Assembly: GCA_022497155.1 (NCBI GenBank)
Contig: MU385719.1
Coordinates: forward strand, 186,001-250,000
Origin: Whalleya microplaca
Lineage: Eukaryota; Ascomycota; Sordariomycetes; Xylariales; Xylariaceae
Length of the DNA stretch: 64,000 nt
Direction: 5' to 3'
The notes under the pieces are model-generated. The model did no database searches, had not been told where the DNA came from, and saw only the letters and a program-made list of their open reading frames with translations. Every line of letters starts with the position of its first letter. Positions within the stretch are counted from its first letter, which is position 1. The translations under genes and the position numbers were made by a program. This document shows positions 22,569-34,100 of this stretch, in pieces.

Positions 22569-23417
22569 TCAATACCGCCCTCGACCCCTCCCCCGTCCAA
22601 CCGACGGCATCTCAGGCAACCTCTCGCCTCGCCTCCACTCGCCCATGGGGACGCCGGTGCGCCCCCCTCCTCCTCCAAACCCACCACCACCCCCATCCAA
22701 TCCTCCTCCCGCTCTCCCCGCATTTCTGCCCCTGGAAACAGCCAACCCAGACGACCTCGCGAACCCATTCTCCCCCCTCTCCCTCTCCCTATCCCTGTCC
22801 CTACCCCCCGCAGGCGCGCGCCCGACCACGACCCGAGCCTCGGCGCCCCGCCCCATGCGCGCGGCGGAGGCGGGCGCGACCGAGCCGTCGGCCAGCGGCG
22901 GCAGGATGGCCACGGAGATGTAGTCGCCGACGACGAAGCGGGCGTCGGCGAGGGTCTTGGCGCCGTCGCCGCTACCACCAGTGTCGAGGGATGGTGATGC
23001 TGCAGCGGAGGCGACGACGGATTCCGCGTCCTCGTCCCCGATCACCACGCTCCCCAGGTCCTTGACCATGTAGCGGGGCGCGTCGCCGCGCGCGTCGGGG
23101 AAGATCAGGCGGAAGGCCAGGCGCGTGCCGATGGCGGGGTCGGGGAGGATCGGGGCGGTGGTGCTGAGGTTGGGGGAGGAGGAGGAGGAGGAGGAGGCGG
23201 CCGCGAGCTGGTGCGTTAGCTCCGTCAGCGTGCAGTCGGGCCAGGTGTGCAGCGTTAGGTGCGGCGGGAGTGGTGAGGAGGCGAATTCGTCGGGCCTGTT
23301 AGCTAATTAGCTATTATCCTGGCTCATAGTGTCGATATTCGGGATTATGTACCTGTGGAATGCGCCGGTGCGGTAGAAGAGCTGCAGCATGAAGGGGGGT
23401 GTGGTTTGGCGGTTCAT
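22569..23417 (-). CDS. SAP18: SAP18-family protein (Sin3-associated polypeptide 18)
   Basis: Two exons, 23417-23353 and 23295-22569, with a 57-base intron, encode 263 residues. The join gives QLFYRTGAFHRPDEF, followed by LTLHTWPDCTLTELTHQL, then GTRLAFRLIFPD, YMVKDLGSV and FVVGDYISVAI. These blocks match the ubiquitin-like SAP18 fold in order (residues about 5-155). A Gly/Arg-rich tail follows, ending GEWRRGERLP...GRGRGRGRY, as in other fungal SAP18 proteins. SAP18 links the Sin3 histone deacetylase complex and, in the ASAP complex, RNA processing. An insert with a poly-Ser run sits after HQLAA, and another disordered stretch lies between the DLGS and FVVGD blocks. The start is the first ATG in a good context (ACAATG); the frame is also open for 49 codons upstream, without an ATG. 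It is divergent from PRP18. Confidence 0.86.
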
Positions 23418-24123
23418 TGTAAGTGGGCTGGGTTGGGTTGGGTTGCTTCCCCTCGCACAGCGCCGTTGCAAGGGAGACTCGGTGGGAGGCTTCAGGTCAT
23501 ATTGCGGCTGGGCTGGTTCGAAAGTACTGATGGGAAATGTCGATGTCGGCGGTGAAGATTGGGTTCAAAGATTCCGAGTTGAACAAGTTCAAGTGTGTGA
23601 TCGCCGAAAAGTTCAGTTGGAGCAAGCAAATAATATTGCGTAGGCAAGAGCTGGAGGCTGGTTGGTCGACAGGCAGGCAAGCACCAATTGCGCTTGGCCG
23701 ATTAGAGCTAGACTAGGTATGTACTTAGGTAGACTCTGGGGCTGTGTTCAAGCACCCCGCATCAATGGGCTAGGCACTACATTAGGCTACATGGGCAGCT
23801 AGGCTGGCAGATGCTGGCAGGTGCTGGCGGGTGCTGGCGGGCTGGGTCCATCGGTACAGATCTGTGGCGTACAGTCGTACCTTCGTGCACACCGTAAATT
23901 CCCCCATGCAGTTACTTTAGCTAGTCTGCGGCTCTTTCCAGTACCAAACCTCCCCATCTTCAACAACTACGACTTCCCGCTTCGAATTCGCCCTGTGCCA
24001 CTTACCCAACCCAACTGGCTATTAGGTACATATCGACCGACCCCTTTATCATCACGAAACTCCAGTACCACCCATCGAAGTTACACCTCCACTGCGACAC
24101 ACCACCGATCTCCCCAGCCCAAG
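23418..24123. promoter_or_regulatory. Shared divergent promoter of SAP18 and PRP18
   Basis: About 700 bases separate the two start codons. No TATA box is obvious. CCAACCCAACCC-type tracts lie just upstream of SAP18 and CTTACCCAACCC upstream of PRP18. The role is inferred from gene orientation. Confidence 0.55.
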
Positions 24124-25212
24124 ATGGATTTCGCATCCCTGATGTCCAAAGAGATCGCCAAAGCGAAATCCCCCCCAGCCGCAGCTTCAGCCTCAGACTC
24201 CGCCTCCACGAAATACATAAAACGCTCCGAAGCCGAAGCCCAGCGCCAGGCCGCCTACCTCGCCGAGCAGAAGGCCCTCGAGGCCAAACGCGCCGCCAAG
24301 GCCGCCGAGAAGCGCAAGCGCGACGAGGACGCGGCCGAGGAAGTCAAGCGCTGGGAGGACAAGCGGCGGCGCCTCGAAGACGAAACACGCCAGCGCCGCG
24401 AGGCGCAGGCCGCGGCAGACGAACGCCGGCGGCGGAGGCGTCTCGGGCTCCCCGAGCTCGACGAGCGCGACGGCGCGGACGCGGACGAGGGCGCCGAGCC
24501 CGGCGACGAGGATGTGCCGGATGAAGAGCTGGTCGCGAAGCTGCGCGCGATGGGGGAGCCGGCCACGCTGTTCGGCGAGACGCACCGCGCGCGCCTGCGG
24601 CGCTACCGCCGCCTGACGACCGCGGTGACCGCGGGCCCGATACCCACGACGCTGCAGCTCGTCGAGGAGGCGGACATGAAGGTCGCGAGCGCGATACCGC
24701 AGGACGGCGAAGGGCGGCGGTACCTGTTCCGGCAGCTGGCGTCGTACTTCACGATGGTGCTGCGGGAGTGGGAGACCGCGCTCGCGCGCGAGCAGCGCTC
24801 CCGGCAAGAAAAGAATACGGATACCGACACGTTCGCGAGCAAGGCCGCGGTAAACGCGCTGGTGCTGAGCCGCGAGAACATGGCGCCGCTGTTCCGCAAG
24901 TTCGAGAAGGGCGACCTGGACGACGACATCCTGGCCCCCGTCGTCGAGATCGTGCGCGCGGCCCAGGAGCGCCGCTACGTCGACGCCAACGACGGCTACC
25001 TGCGTTTGAGTATCGGCAAGGCCGCCTGGCCCATCGGCGTGACTATGGTGGGTATCCACGAGCGCAGCGCGCGCGAGAAGCTGCATAATGGCGAGCGCGG
25101 ACACGTCATGGGTGATGAGGTCACGCGGAAGTACCTGCAGAGCATCAAGAGGTGTCTTACGTTCGCCCAGGTGCGGTGGCCGCCGGAGGATGTGAGACAA
25201 CTCATGGGATAG
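24124..25212 (+). CDS. PRP18: Pre-mRNA splicing factor Prp18
   Basis: An intronless 362-residue protein. It opens MDFASLMSKEIAKAK, the conserved N-terminal segment, followed by a long charged coiled-coil-like region rich in Glu/Arg/Ala (residues about 40-110). A small PRP4-like motif follows (EELVAKLRAMGEPATLFGE, near residue 140). The C-terminal helical bundle carries the diagnostic conserved loop YLRLSIGKAAWPIGVTMVGIHERS and ends with MGDEVTRKYLQSIKR. Prp18 acts with Slu7 in the U5 snRNP during the second catalytic step of splicing, positioning the 3' splice site. The frame is open for 100 codons upstream but has no in-frame ATG there, so the first ATG at 24124 is chosen. The coding region is strongly GC-rich at third positions. 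Confidence 0.94.
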   Translation: MDFASLMSKEIAKAKSPPAAASASDSASTKYIKRSEAEAQRQAAYLAEQKALEAKRAAKAAEKRKRDEDAAEEVKRWEDKRRRLEDETRQRREAQAAADERRRRRRLGLPELDERDGADADEGAEPGDEDVPDEELVAKLRAMGEPATLFGETHRARLRRYRRLTTAVTAGPIPTTLQLVEEADMKVASAIPQDGEGRRYLFRQLASYFTMVLREWETALAREQRSRQEKNTDTDTFASKAAVNALVLSRENMAPLFRKFEKGDLDDDILAPVVEIVRAAQERRYVDANDGYLRLSIGKAAWPIGVTMVGIHERSAREKLHNGERGHVMGDEVTRKYLQSIKRCLTFAQVRWPPEDVRQLMG

Positions 25213-25534
25213 ATAAAATCTTGGGGAGAGAATAGAATAGAATTTGTTTTTATTCATTCCGTAAAAGTCTTGGCCCCTCCATATTGACTACCTAGCATCT
25301 AGGCCACTGAAGATATAACGTACATCATTGCTCTCTCCTGGTAGCATTAAGGGGCACATTGCGTGCTGCTACTAGATCCATTACGCCTGTATCCTCGCAA
25401 CTCCGGAACTCCCTTGATGCAAATGCTGTCTATCGTACCCTGTTGGATCGCATGTGAGGCCCATATGCACTACTAACTCAGTGCATTCTTGACTGCTAAG
25501 CGCCGTCCTACCAATTCTTGCGTACAATGGGGAA
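25213..25534. other. Convergent 3' region of PRP18 and CSN1
   Basis: Only 322 bases separate the two stop codons. An AATAGAATAGAATTTG run just after the PRP18 stop may contribute to polyadenylation. Nothing else is seen. Confidence 0.5.
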
Positions 25535-27185
25535 CTAGCTCATCACTCCTCCGCCAGAATTGGGAGGCCTCGTATCATCCGCCCATATCTCGCCGACACC
25601 GGGAAGGGAGCCGGACGAACTCAGGATGTTCTTCCGGCTGCCCTTCACCTCGAGGTCGGCCGCTGCCAGGCTCATCCGTCGGATGCGCTCCAGTGCTTCC
25701 TTCTCGTAATTTCTCGCTGCCTCCAGGGCCTTGGTCTGCATGGCCACCCGTGAGTTGGTAGAGACAGCAACCAGCAGCTGATTTGTACAGTGTCAGCATT
25801 ACCCTGCTCCAACTGGGGGTTTTACTTACCTTATCAATAGTGTTGATTCGTGCTTTCAGCACACCACTTCTGATCATAGTAATAAGCTCCTCCTCAAGTG
25901 ACTCTCCAGGTTTCGCAAATGCCACGTTCAAGCTATCTAGAGTGACGCATGAGAACGGCAAGAAGTACTGGACGATGCACTTGCTTCGAATCTGCGAATA
26001 CAGCGTAGACACATGCTTCTGGAGGTAGATGTCGAGAAGGTAGTCCGTTCGGTATGATTCAAGAGTTGCCAGACAGGCCGAATAGCGTCCATTAACAAAC
26101 ATGGAGACGGCCTTGCGGATATGGGGCTCCAACTCCAAATAGCCTCTGAAACTGGGGTTGTCCAACACCCGTGTCTGCAGCTCCAATCGGTCCATCGAAG
26201 CGAGTGCCAAGAGTCCACCGTAGGTAGCAATGTCATTCGGGCTCGCAATATCGTTATATTTCTGGCAGATGGCCGGGTCTCCGGCCTCGAGGAAGCTTCT
26301 CGCAGCCTCGTAATATCTCTCGGACCCCAGCTGTGCCAGGCCGGAGACCATCTTCTGATAAGGCTGCTCGGCGGTCTGCTCCTCATTGCTCATGTTCCCG
26401 GCCATGACCTTATTGATGTGTGCAAGAACGCCGGCCCAGTCTCTCTTCTGCAGGAAAGTGCTGATGACATGCTTTCCCACGTCCAGGATGTGGGACTGGG
26501 TGCTCGCGTCCGGTCGCATCTTAATGTAAGTGTCGGCAGCACCAACCAGATCCCCAATGGACTCCAAATGCTCACCCAGGTCACGGTGACCAATCTATGA
26601 CTCATCAGCAAACGTCCCCTTTCCAGCTGACTGAAAATTTACCCTGATGCTCTCCTTGACTAGGTTGTTTTTGTACCCCTTCAGCTGGGTCTCTAGGCGA
26701 TGTGTCTCGTCCTTGTTTGCTTTGCTGGTGGCAGCTACCCAAGCCTCGTCCCATCTGGCCTCGGGCTCGTCGGGCGCAACAATTCGGATACACTCCCAGG
26801 CATCGCGGTATTGCTGAACATCCTTCCCGTTCTTGGCTTCGGCAACGGCAGCTTTCAAGGCATCGAGGCATAGCGGTACAGAGCACTGCCCGATCAGGAA
26901 GAGTCGCTCGAAACGGGTACGGCCTAGGTTGCCAGTTAGATACTGTCGCTATTGAAAGCGAGATGGCAGGCACAGATGAAATATTCGTACCTCTGTAGTT
27001 TGCGACGTACAAGTCAAGGTCTAGCTTCGGGGCATCTGTAGCACGGAGGAGCGTCAGCATACATAGAGGTCCTTGGAAATCGTATTCAATATTAGGCTGC
27101 ACAAACCTCTGACGATGATGCTCCCCTGGTATTCCATGGCCGTAAAGAAGGTCAAGAGATTCTGCTCATACTGCTGGGTCCCCAT
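25535..27185 (-). CDS. CSN1: COP9 signalosome complex subunit 1
   Basis: Five exons on the minus strand: 27185-27107, 27035-26991, 26923-26643, 26594-25830 and 25777-25535. They join in frame to 470 residues. The introns are 71, 67, 48 and 52 bases. Joining yields DAPKLDLDLYVANYRGRTRFERLFLIG, the typical start of CSN1/GPS1 (and of the related Rpn7), then helical repeats (RDLGEHLESIGDLVGAA) and a PCI domain at about residues 280-400 (HIRKAVSMFVNGRYSACL...LHVSTLYSQIRSK-type helices, ending LKARINTIDK). The CSN removes NEDD8 from cullins and in fungi controls development and secondary metabolism. Rpn7 is the main alternative; the YVANYRGRTRFERL start and the length favour CSN1. The second exon is only 45 bases. 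The C-terminal helix ALEAARNYEKEALERIRRM is typical of the family. Confidence 0.9.
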
Positions 27186-30100
27186 GATTGCGGTAGTGGC
27201 TTGGCTGCTTTACTCACGAGGCTATTGGTATCACAAAAATCTGGATGAATAATTCAGGTACTGGAAGAAGAGCTTCAAGTTGGGGGCTTGCTTAGTTGGC
27301 GGGGTAGCTTCAATGCCGTTATCAACATTGTTTGCCTTATCAGCTTAGTGCTGTCAGGCCATTCATCAAGGTCCAAGCTCAAGGCAAGAGGTGCTGAGAA
27401 TGGGGTGTGGGGGTTACTAAGAATATGTGTCAGGCTGTCAATAAGCTCACGCCAAGGTTCCATAAGAGCCACACTCTGTCACAACTCCCAGGTCCTACCT
27501 ACAGTGCACAATTTGGACGGTTGGCGGAACATCTGGGGTGCACGGACCAATTTATTCATTCTGGCAGTCTGGTAATGCATGTATTAATAGTTTGAAATAC
27601 AATAATTACACAAAAGATTAGCGTTGTGTAGGGCTGCACAGCTTACTTTGACATCTGCATCCTTAATGGCTAAGCTCTGAAAAGGTTGTTGTCATAAGGA
27701 CCTAGTCTTACTTTACGGTCATTTGAGACGTACGCGGAAAGGTTGACAGTGTGTTCGGTATACTTTCCGCGGAGGCTAGCATAACGCTGAACCTTCTCCG
27801 TAATTACAGTAATTACGTAAATATATGGCTTGATTTTTAAGCTGTATTATGTCATGAATGTCCGATGAGAAATGTCCATTGACAGGTAACTGAGTTTTAT
27901 ATACCTAGTCCGAGAGTTACCTACTCTTTTATTATATGTAGAACTTCAAGATTTCAGAAGACGAGAAGATAATTGCTCTGCATCCTGAATAATGAGAAAG
28001 TAATAATCTCATCTACATGCATATATATGTTACCTATGTAGGCTCACACTCATGCCTACCGGAAAAAACAACATTCATCCCGGTGCTATTACGGAGAAAT
28101 AGATTAATAGTAATCCATAGTACAATAATAGCAAAGCGTCACTGCTGCAAGATATTCTTGGTTATTGGCATCAGACATAGGGATATCAGTTTGATTTTCA
28201 ATTTATACTACGCAGTTCGTATGCATATTGGCCACTAGCCTATCTATCTACTTCTGGTAAGTACCTATCAAGAGATATATATACGCGCAACCAGTAAGTG
28301 CCAGTCTCGACTCTTAACTGCTCTATGTGACGTTCTTATTATAAGACGTGTATTATTAGCCCATACCTGGATCTCCAGATATTACATATATGTATTGACA
28401 AAGTGCCGAGATTTTGAGCCGCATTCCAGAAAAAATGGAGGGAAGCAGCTTGAGAAATTGAAGTGACGAGGCATGTCAGGATCGTCCCTGGTGCCGCATC
28501 CGTTGTGCCGTCCCCATCGGGGATCATGGCACGGAGAAGGCCAAGACTCTGAGGGATCTAAGGTCCGGTTCTCGACTCAGCAGCTCAGCTGGACAGGCAT
28601 ACGAACAACAGGGTATTGCCAGTGGGTACAGGTATCGCCAAGAAGCCAAGACTGACTTGCCTTGTTCAGTGGCTTTCCATGTGCCGATTTTCCGAGTGAA
28701 CTTGGGAACTGGTATTTCCCCATGAGCCTTGCTAATAACTTTACGGTGCCACTCGCAGGTTACAGATACACATGTTCATATGCCGGCTGCGCTGCCTTTT
28801 AGAAAAGATTATTAATGTACGTCCTCGAAGAAAACCATCTGGAGATACTCATCATATGTTCCACATAGCCTTTCATCAGCCTCTCAACGCCTTCTATATG
28901 TGATGACGTACTCGTATTCCGCTAGTCTAACTTTGCGAGTCTGAGGCACCTAAAGCATGCCAAGAGCTGCATGCGAAGCTCACCGTCTGATACCTGCAGT
29001 AGCAGTCTGTCCATGACTCGTGAACGTGTGTGTTGCCGTCGATGTACTGGAGGCCGCCCTAACAAATATAACTATATGACACAACCCCAAGGGAAGAATT
29101 GGTATTCATGTTCACTATAGATGCCTCGACGGCTAATAAGGATTGGTATGAGATGGCTTCGCTTCCATGATGACATAAAGTAGACTGGCAGCTGAAAAGA
29201 CTGAACAGTGTGCTGCGAGTTGACATGCAGTCAAGGATGCGAGGTTGTAAGCTTCAGAGAAAAAAGGGGGGAAAGAATCACATCAGAAACTGAACTGTCA
29301 ATGTGTAGCATCTTATGCTAGCGTAGGCCATAGCAGATATGCGTTGCGTATAGGATAGAAGAAAAATTGTAACAATATACAAGCTACCACCAGCTAGGCA
29401 GTGAACGGCGAGCAAGCCGGTGTATTTTCGAGGCTTCGTTGCAGCAACTCATATGTACAAGTGTATCTCGATTCCTCAGGTAGCTGTATATATATATCAG
29501 AATATAGATATATGTATACTTATTGTATAACCTTTGACAGTTGTATAAGTAGGTCAGTCGAGCCAACATCAAACCATAGTCGAATGGATATACCAAGACT
29601 ATACACCATGATGAGGCTGGTGCTGTATTGTTTAATAATGTACTTCAATAACTAGGAGTATCTCCAAACAGACACCCTAGGACTTCTGCTTAAACCCCAG
29701 AAGATATTCTATACATGTAAACTGGATAAGCTCGTGGTATCAACCGGTTTTAGGCTTATATATATCTACATCCGTACATGAACAATCTGTCCACGTGTGC
29801 AGTCGTGGGGTTCTCAACTCTATCTATCATTGGGAACCTTGTCATCAATAAGCTCCAATTCAGTTCAGAATTGGGTTGGCTTTACCATATGTCTACTTTT
29901 GAATAGTCTATACCCTGTACATGGAGCCAACAGGAGATATCCCCTATCTGGGTCAATCTTGTGTAATCTGTGTCTGTCTACAGATTACCTACCAGTACTA
30001 GAGTTTCAGAGGGTCCCGCTCTTTTCAATCCGTAATATCCCCAAGTGGCTACGTACCGTACAACTACCGTATTATGGGGGTTCGATGTACCACACATCAA

Positions 30101-30515
30101 TCAATCAATCAATTCGTCTAAGTTCTGTCTGCCCAAACGCCGTGCCCTCCACTCGAACCACTCCACTCCGTCTTACCTCCCGAGGTCTTTCCCCCCTCGA
30201 ACGCTCTCCATTGCTTCTAAAGCCCACTAGGCTCGCACTCTGCATACAACATTACTCCCCCCGAGAAGCAGGCTGGTAGATGGATGGATAGGCAATCGAC
30301 TACATGGACTAGTCGTAACTGTGCATCGCAGTCCTAGCTCCTGGCCCTAAGCAGAATTGGGGTCCTATCATTACGACTGATTGATCGGGTCCATCCGACC
30401 GCGTTCCTATTCCCAACCGCCGTGCAGAATTAGCAGAATTAGCAGAATTAGGCTTGGTTTCCCTTACTAGATCCTCTCTTTCTCACACTCAACAGGCACC
30501 CAAAGACAAGGCACG

Positions 30516-30572
30516 GCACGCAGCACGCAGCACGCAGCACGCAGCACGCAGCCCGCAGCCCGCAGCCCGCAG
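30516..30572. repeat. 7-base tandem repeat, CACGCAG then CCCGCAG
   Basis: Five copies of CACGCAG followed by three of CCCGCAG in the presumed leader or promoter of the transcription factor gene. Confidence 0.88.
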
Positions 30573-30878
30573 GAAAGCCTATTCAGTCCTAGACCTCGTT
30601 CTCGCCCGGGACACGCTTCTTCGCGTAGCCCTATACATCTACCTGCCATCTACCTCTCACCTCACAGTCCACAGTTCACAGTCCTTATTAGCAGCTTAGA
30701 AGGGAGCAGTAGCCCCTACTACGTAATAGCCACACTAGCTCATTTACTCACATATCGCTGTGGCTCCATATACTACGCTATTACGCCCACCAAGCCCGCC
30801 TTACCTACTTTTCTCTTCAATTGATGCTTTCACCAGTATCTTCCTCCTTCTTCTATCTAGTGCGTTGACTTGCTGTCC

Positions 30879-30920
30879 TGGTCTCTGGTCTCTGGTCTCT
30901 GGTCTCTGGTCTCCGGTCTC
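30879..30920. repeat. 7-base tandem repeat, unit GGTCTCT
   Basis: Five or six copies of GGTCTCT, the last with a T to C change. Located about 300 bases upstream of the transcription factor start codon. Confidence 0.88.
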
Positions 30921-31079
30921 CCTGCTCAGACGCCTCCCTCGTATGGTCACGCTTATTCGCAACACGTCTCAACCCGGTTAGAATCCTCGACGGTAATAAT
31001 TCGGCTTACTTTTCCGCTTTGCGTTTTAGCGCCTGTCGATTCCAAGCAGTTTGTCGAAACCCCAGCGAGCCCTCTCAAA

Positions 31080-31118
31080 ATGCGATGGATGTATATCTAC
31101 CATCTCTTGAACAAGTGA
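31080..31118 (+). promoter_or_regulatory. Possible upstream ORF of the zinc-cluster gene
   Basis: ATG followed by 11 more codons and TGA, ending 80 bases before the main start codon. Whether it lies in the transcript is not known. Confidence 0.3.
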
Positions 31119-31198
31119 AGACATTGAGAAAAACGGCCGCGGACTGTTCTTCACTTTTGTACGAGGAGGGCGCCGCTGCCGACACCACCTAGCCGGAC

Positions 31199-34100
31199 AT
31201 GTCGCCCTTTTCCCGTTCTTCACATACGCCTGCGAGTCGCGCGGCTTCGCTCAAGCCAGAGTCCGTGAAGGGCCCGGACCCTGAAGTCACCGACGATGAA
31301 GCATCCGTATTGCACACCCTGGACACCGAGTCGCCAGCTTCTGCACTCCAGGGTCACCGCGCCGAGAGTTCCAGTGAAGCTCCATCTCTCCCTCTTCAAA
31401 AGCGCAGAAGAGTCACGCGCGCATGCGAGTATGCAATTTTCAGACTCATTTCTTGCCCTTACGATTTTCTATTTCCCCCAGGACAAATGAACGTATACGC
31501 CATATATACGCATTTATTTGGAGAAACGTGGCCTCGAGGAATCACGATCGAGGCTTTCCAGGACTCCTTCTTCCGTTGAATGCAACTGCTAACTTATTCC
31601 TATCAGTGAATGCCGTAGGAAAAAAATTAAATGTGATGCCAAGCAGCCATGTACTCACTGCCAGGTGTATAGTTATGGTAACCATCGCCCTTTCTCGTTC
31701 GCCGTCAGACCACCTCGTTGATATCATATTGCCAGAATGCACATACGATAAGCCTTCCAACAGGCGCAGGAACCCAGCCCCACAGTATATCGAGGCTCTG
31801 GAGAACAAGCTATCGAGAGCAGAGGCGTTACTGCGCAAGTTCATGCCAGATGTTGACCTTAATGACCCAAATCTAGACCCCTTGGTTCAACAGGAATTTC
31901 GAATGCGAGAGCAAGCTAGACTGAAAACCGTTACAGCTAAGGGCAAGCAGTCTAGCTCATCCTCATCCGTGGATGCACAGCTGCAGTCTATGATCGAGAA
32001 TGTCGGCCAACTTGACCTCGACGAAAAGGGCGATTATGATTTCCATGGCAACTCATCTGGCTCAGTCTTCTTCAAAAGGATGAAGGAGCATTTCCGATCT
32101 CTTCTAGGAAGAGATTACCAGATACCATTTCTTCCTCGGCCGCCCCGACCTGCTGGGATGCTTCATCTCGATTCTTCCCGGCCTTCATCATCCTCGCGGA
32201 CGCAGTCTAATGGCGTCCCAGAGGTTTATAATTTACCACCAAAGGACAGAGCTCTTGCACTGTGCGCCGAGTCTTTGAATAACGCGACCTGCCTATTGCG
32301 AATTGTTCACCTGCCCTCTTTCTACCAGATGCTGGACAGCTTGTATGAGAAGCCAGTAAATGGAAAAGGTAAGGAAGATAAGAGAAAACTGGCGTTGGCA
32401 TTCTCTGTCATGGCGCTTGGCAGCATGTATGACGTCCCTGAAGGAAAGGGCCTGGAAACCCCTCCGTACAAGATCTCAATGGAAGAAGCGTAATAACCCC
32501 GCTCTATGGTTCCCAGAGGAGACAGCAGGCTAACGTATGCATTTCAGGCTCAAATATTACAACACTGCGAAAGTTTTACTTCAGGATGTGACTGAGTGTC
32601 GAGATCTGACGTCACTTCAAGCGTTACTGTTCATGGTACTATTTATTCAGTCAATCTCGAACTTGAGTACTTGCTACGGATTCGTGGGTATCGCTCTTCG
32701 ATCCGCGTTGAGAATGGGCTTACACCGGCGCCTGCCCCATATTCAGCTGAACGCAGTAGAAACGGAGACGAGACGAAGGGTCTTCTACATATGTCGACAG
32801 ATGGATACCTATGTATCTGCCTTGTTAGGGTTTCCGCTGCTCCTCAACGACGACGATATTGATCAGCCGCTACCGACCGAGGTGGATGACCAGTACATTA
32901 CGAAAGATGAGATACTCGTGCCACCACCCGGGACTCCTTCATTTTTCGAGGCTTTCAATGCACATGTGAAGTTGATGGATATCTTACGCAAGGTTGTAAA
33001 GCACGTCTATCCTCTGAAAGGCATCGAGCAAAGTGAAGTAGAGGGTGTTGGAGAACCCTACGCATCGTATACGATCAGCTACAACAAAGTCAAGGAGATG
33101 GAAAAGGAACTCCAGCAGTGGAATGAGGAATTACCTATTGCTTGGCGGCCGGATTCTGAAGGTCCCGTTGAGGTCGTTCGGTAAGCACTTGCCCATTGAA
33201 AACTAAAATATGCGAGGTCGGACTTCGGGCTCTCCCTAGTGCCTTTCGGACTCGCTGTTCAGTATGAAACCCAAATCCCGCTGATTAATGATCCAGGGTT
33301 CGGAACCTCCTGAGGTTTACTTATGCTCATGTGCAAATGATGCTATATCGTCCATTCCTGCATTATGTTTCGCCGCGTATATCGGCAGGAAAGGAGGTGA
33401 ATGAACGTGCTTACGCGTGCGGTGTTGCTGGCATTAGTGTTGCGCGGAACATCGTGCACATTGGAACAGAGATGCGGAAGCAAGTCCCCCTTGTTGGGCC
33501 GTATTGGTTCACTCTTTTCTCCGAGTTCTCCGCCATCATCTCCTTGGTATTTTTCGTCTTGGAGAATCAAGACAAGCCAGGGACTATGGAAATACTTGCA
33601 GACGCGGTAGCATGTAGAGACATGATCAGTGGACTTGCTGGGAAGAGCATGGTTGCAGATCGTATATCTAGCGCTCTGGATGTAAGTCAAGTCTCACAAT
33701 CGTCTAGATGATGACTAGCTAACTCGAGTAGATGCTCTTCGACCAATTGCCTGATAATCTCAAGGACATAAAAGCGAGGACTTCAAGAAAGCGGCCGGCA
33801 TCTGACACAGGGTCCGGCCGCCTATCGATGCCGCCTCCGCCCACGTATACCACCGAATCCACACATCACCAGGCTGAGAGGTCCAATCAGCCGAGGGGTA
33901 TATCATCTAAAAAAGCAGGGAAAGCGCCCGTTGGTTCAGTCCAACAAGACATATCAGTGGACACATCGCCGTTGCCACAGCCGGATTTTGGCGGATCATT
34001 CCCCAGCTTTCAATTCTCGCCACTAGATATGTCGATTCCGTCTCCAGATTCCATGGCCGCTGCAGGCTTGCATGAACCGAATCATCTGGACTTGCAACAC

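Larger units (their letters stand above)
27186..31198. other. 4-kb gene-free region; leader of the zinc-cluster gene
   Basis: No supportable gene. The region contains the CSN1 promoter and, from about 30400, a C/T-rich repeat-bearing stretch that is probably the promoter and leader of the transcription factor gene. A 12-codon upstream open frame begins at 31080. Tandem repeats occur at 30516-30572 and 30879-30920. A 160-codon open frame at 29797-30279 has no ATG start and no family resemblance. Confidence 0.5.

Noticed and set aside
23821..24123. N-terminal extension of PRP18
   Set aside because: The frame is open, but its first codon is GTG and no in-frame ATG precedes 24124, where the conserved MDFASLMSKEI start lies.
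24193..25257. 354-codon minus-strand open frame opposite PRP18
   Set aside because: It is a shadow of the GC-rich PRP18 coding sequence; the plus strand encodes the conserved Prp18 protein.
29797..30279. 160-codon plus-strand open frame
   Set aside because: The first codon is GTG, not ATG, the sequence is unlike any protein family, and it lies in a repeat-rich stretch.
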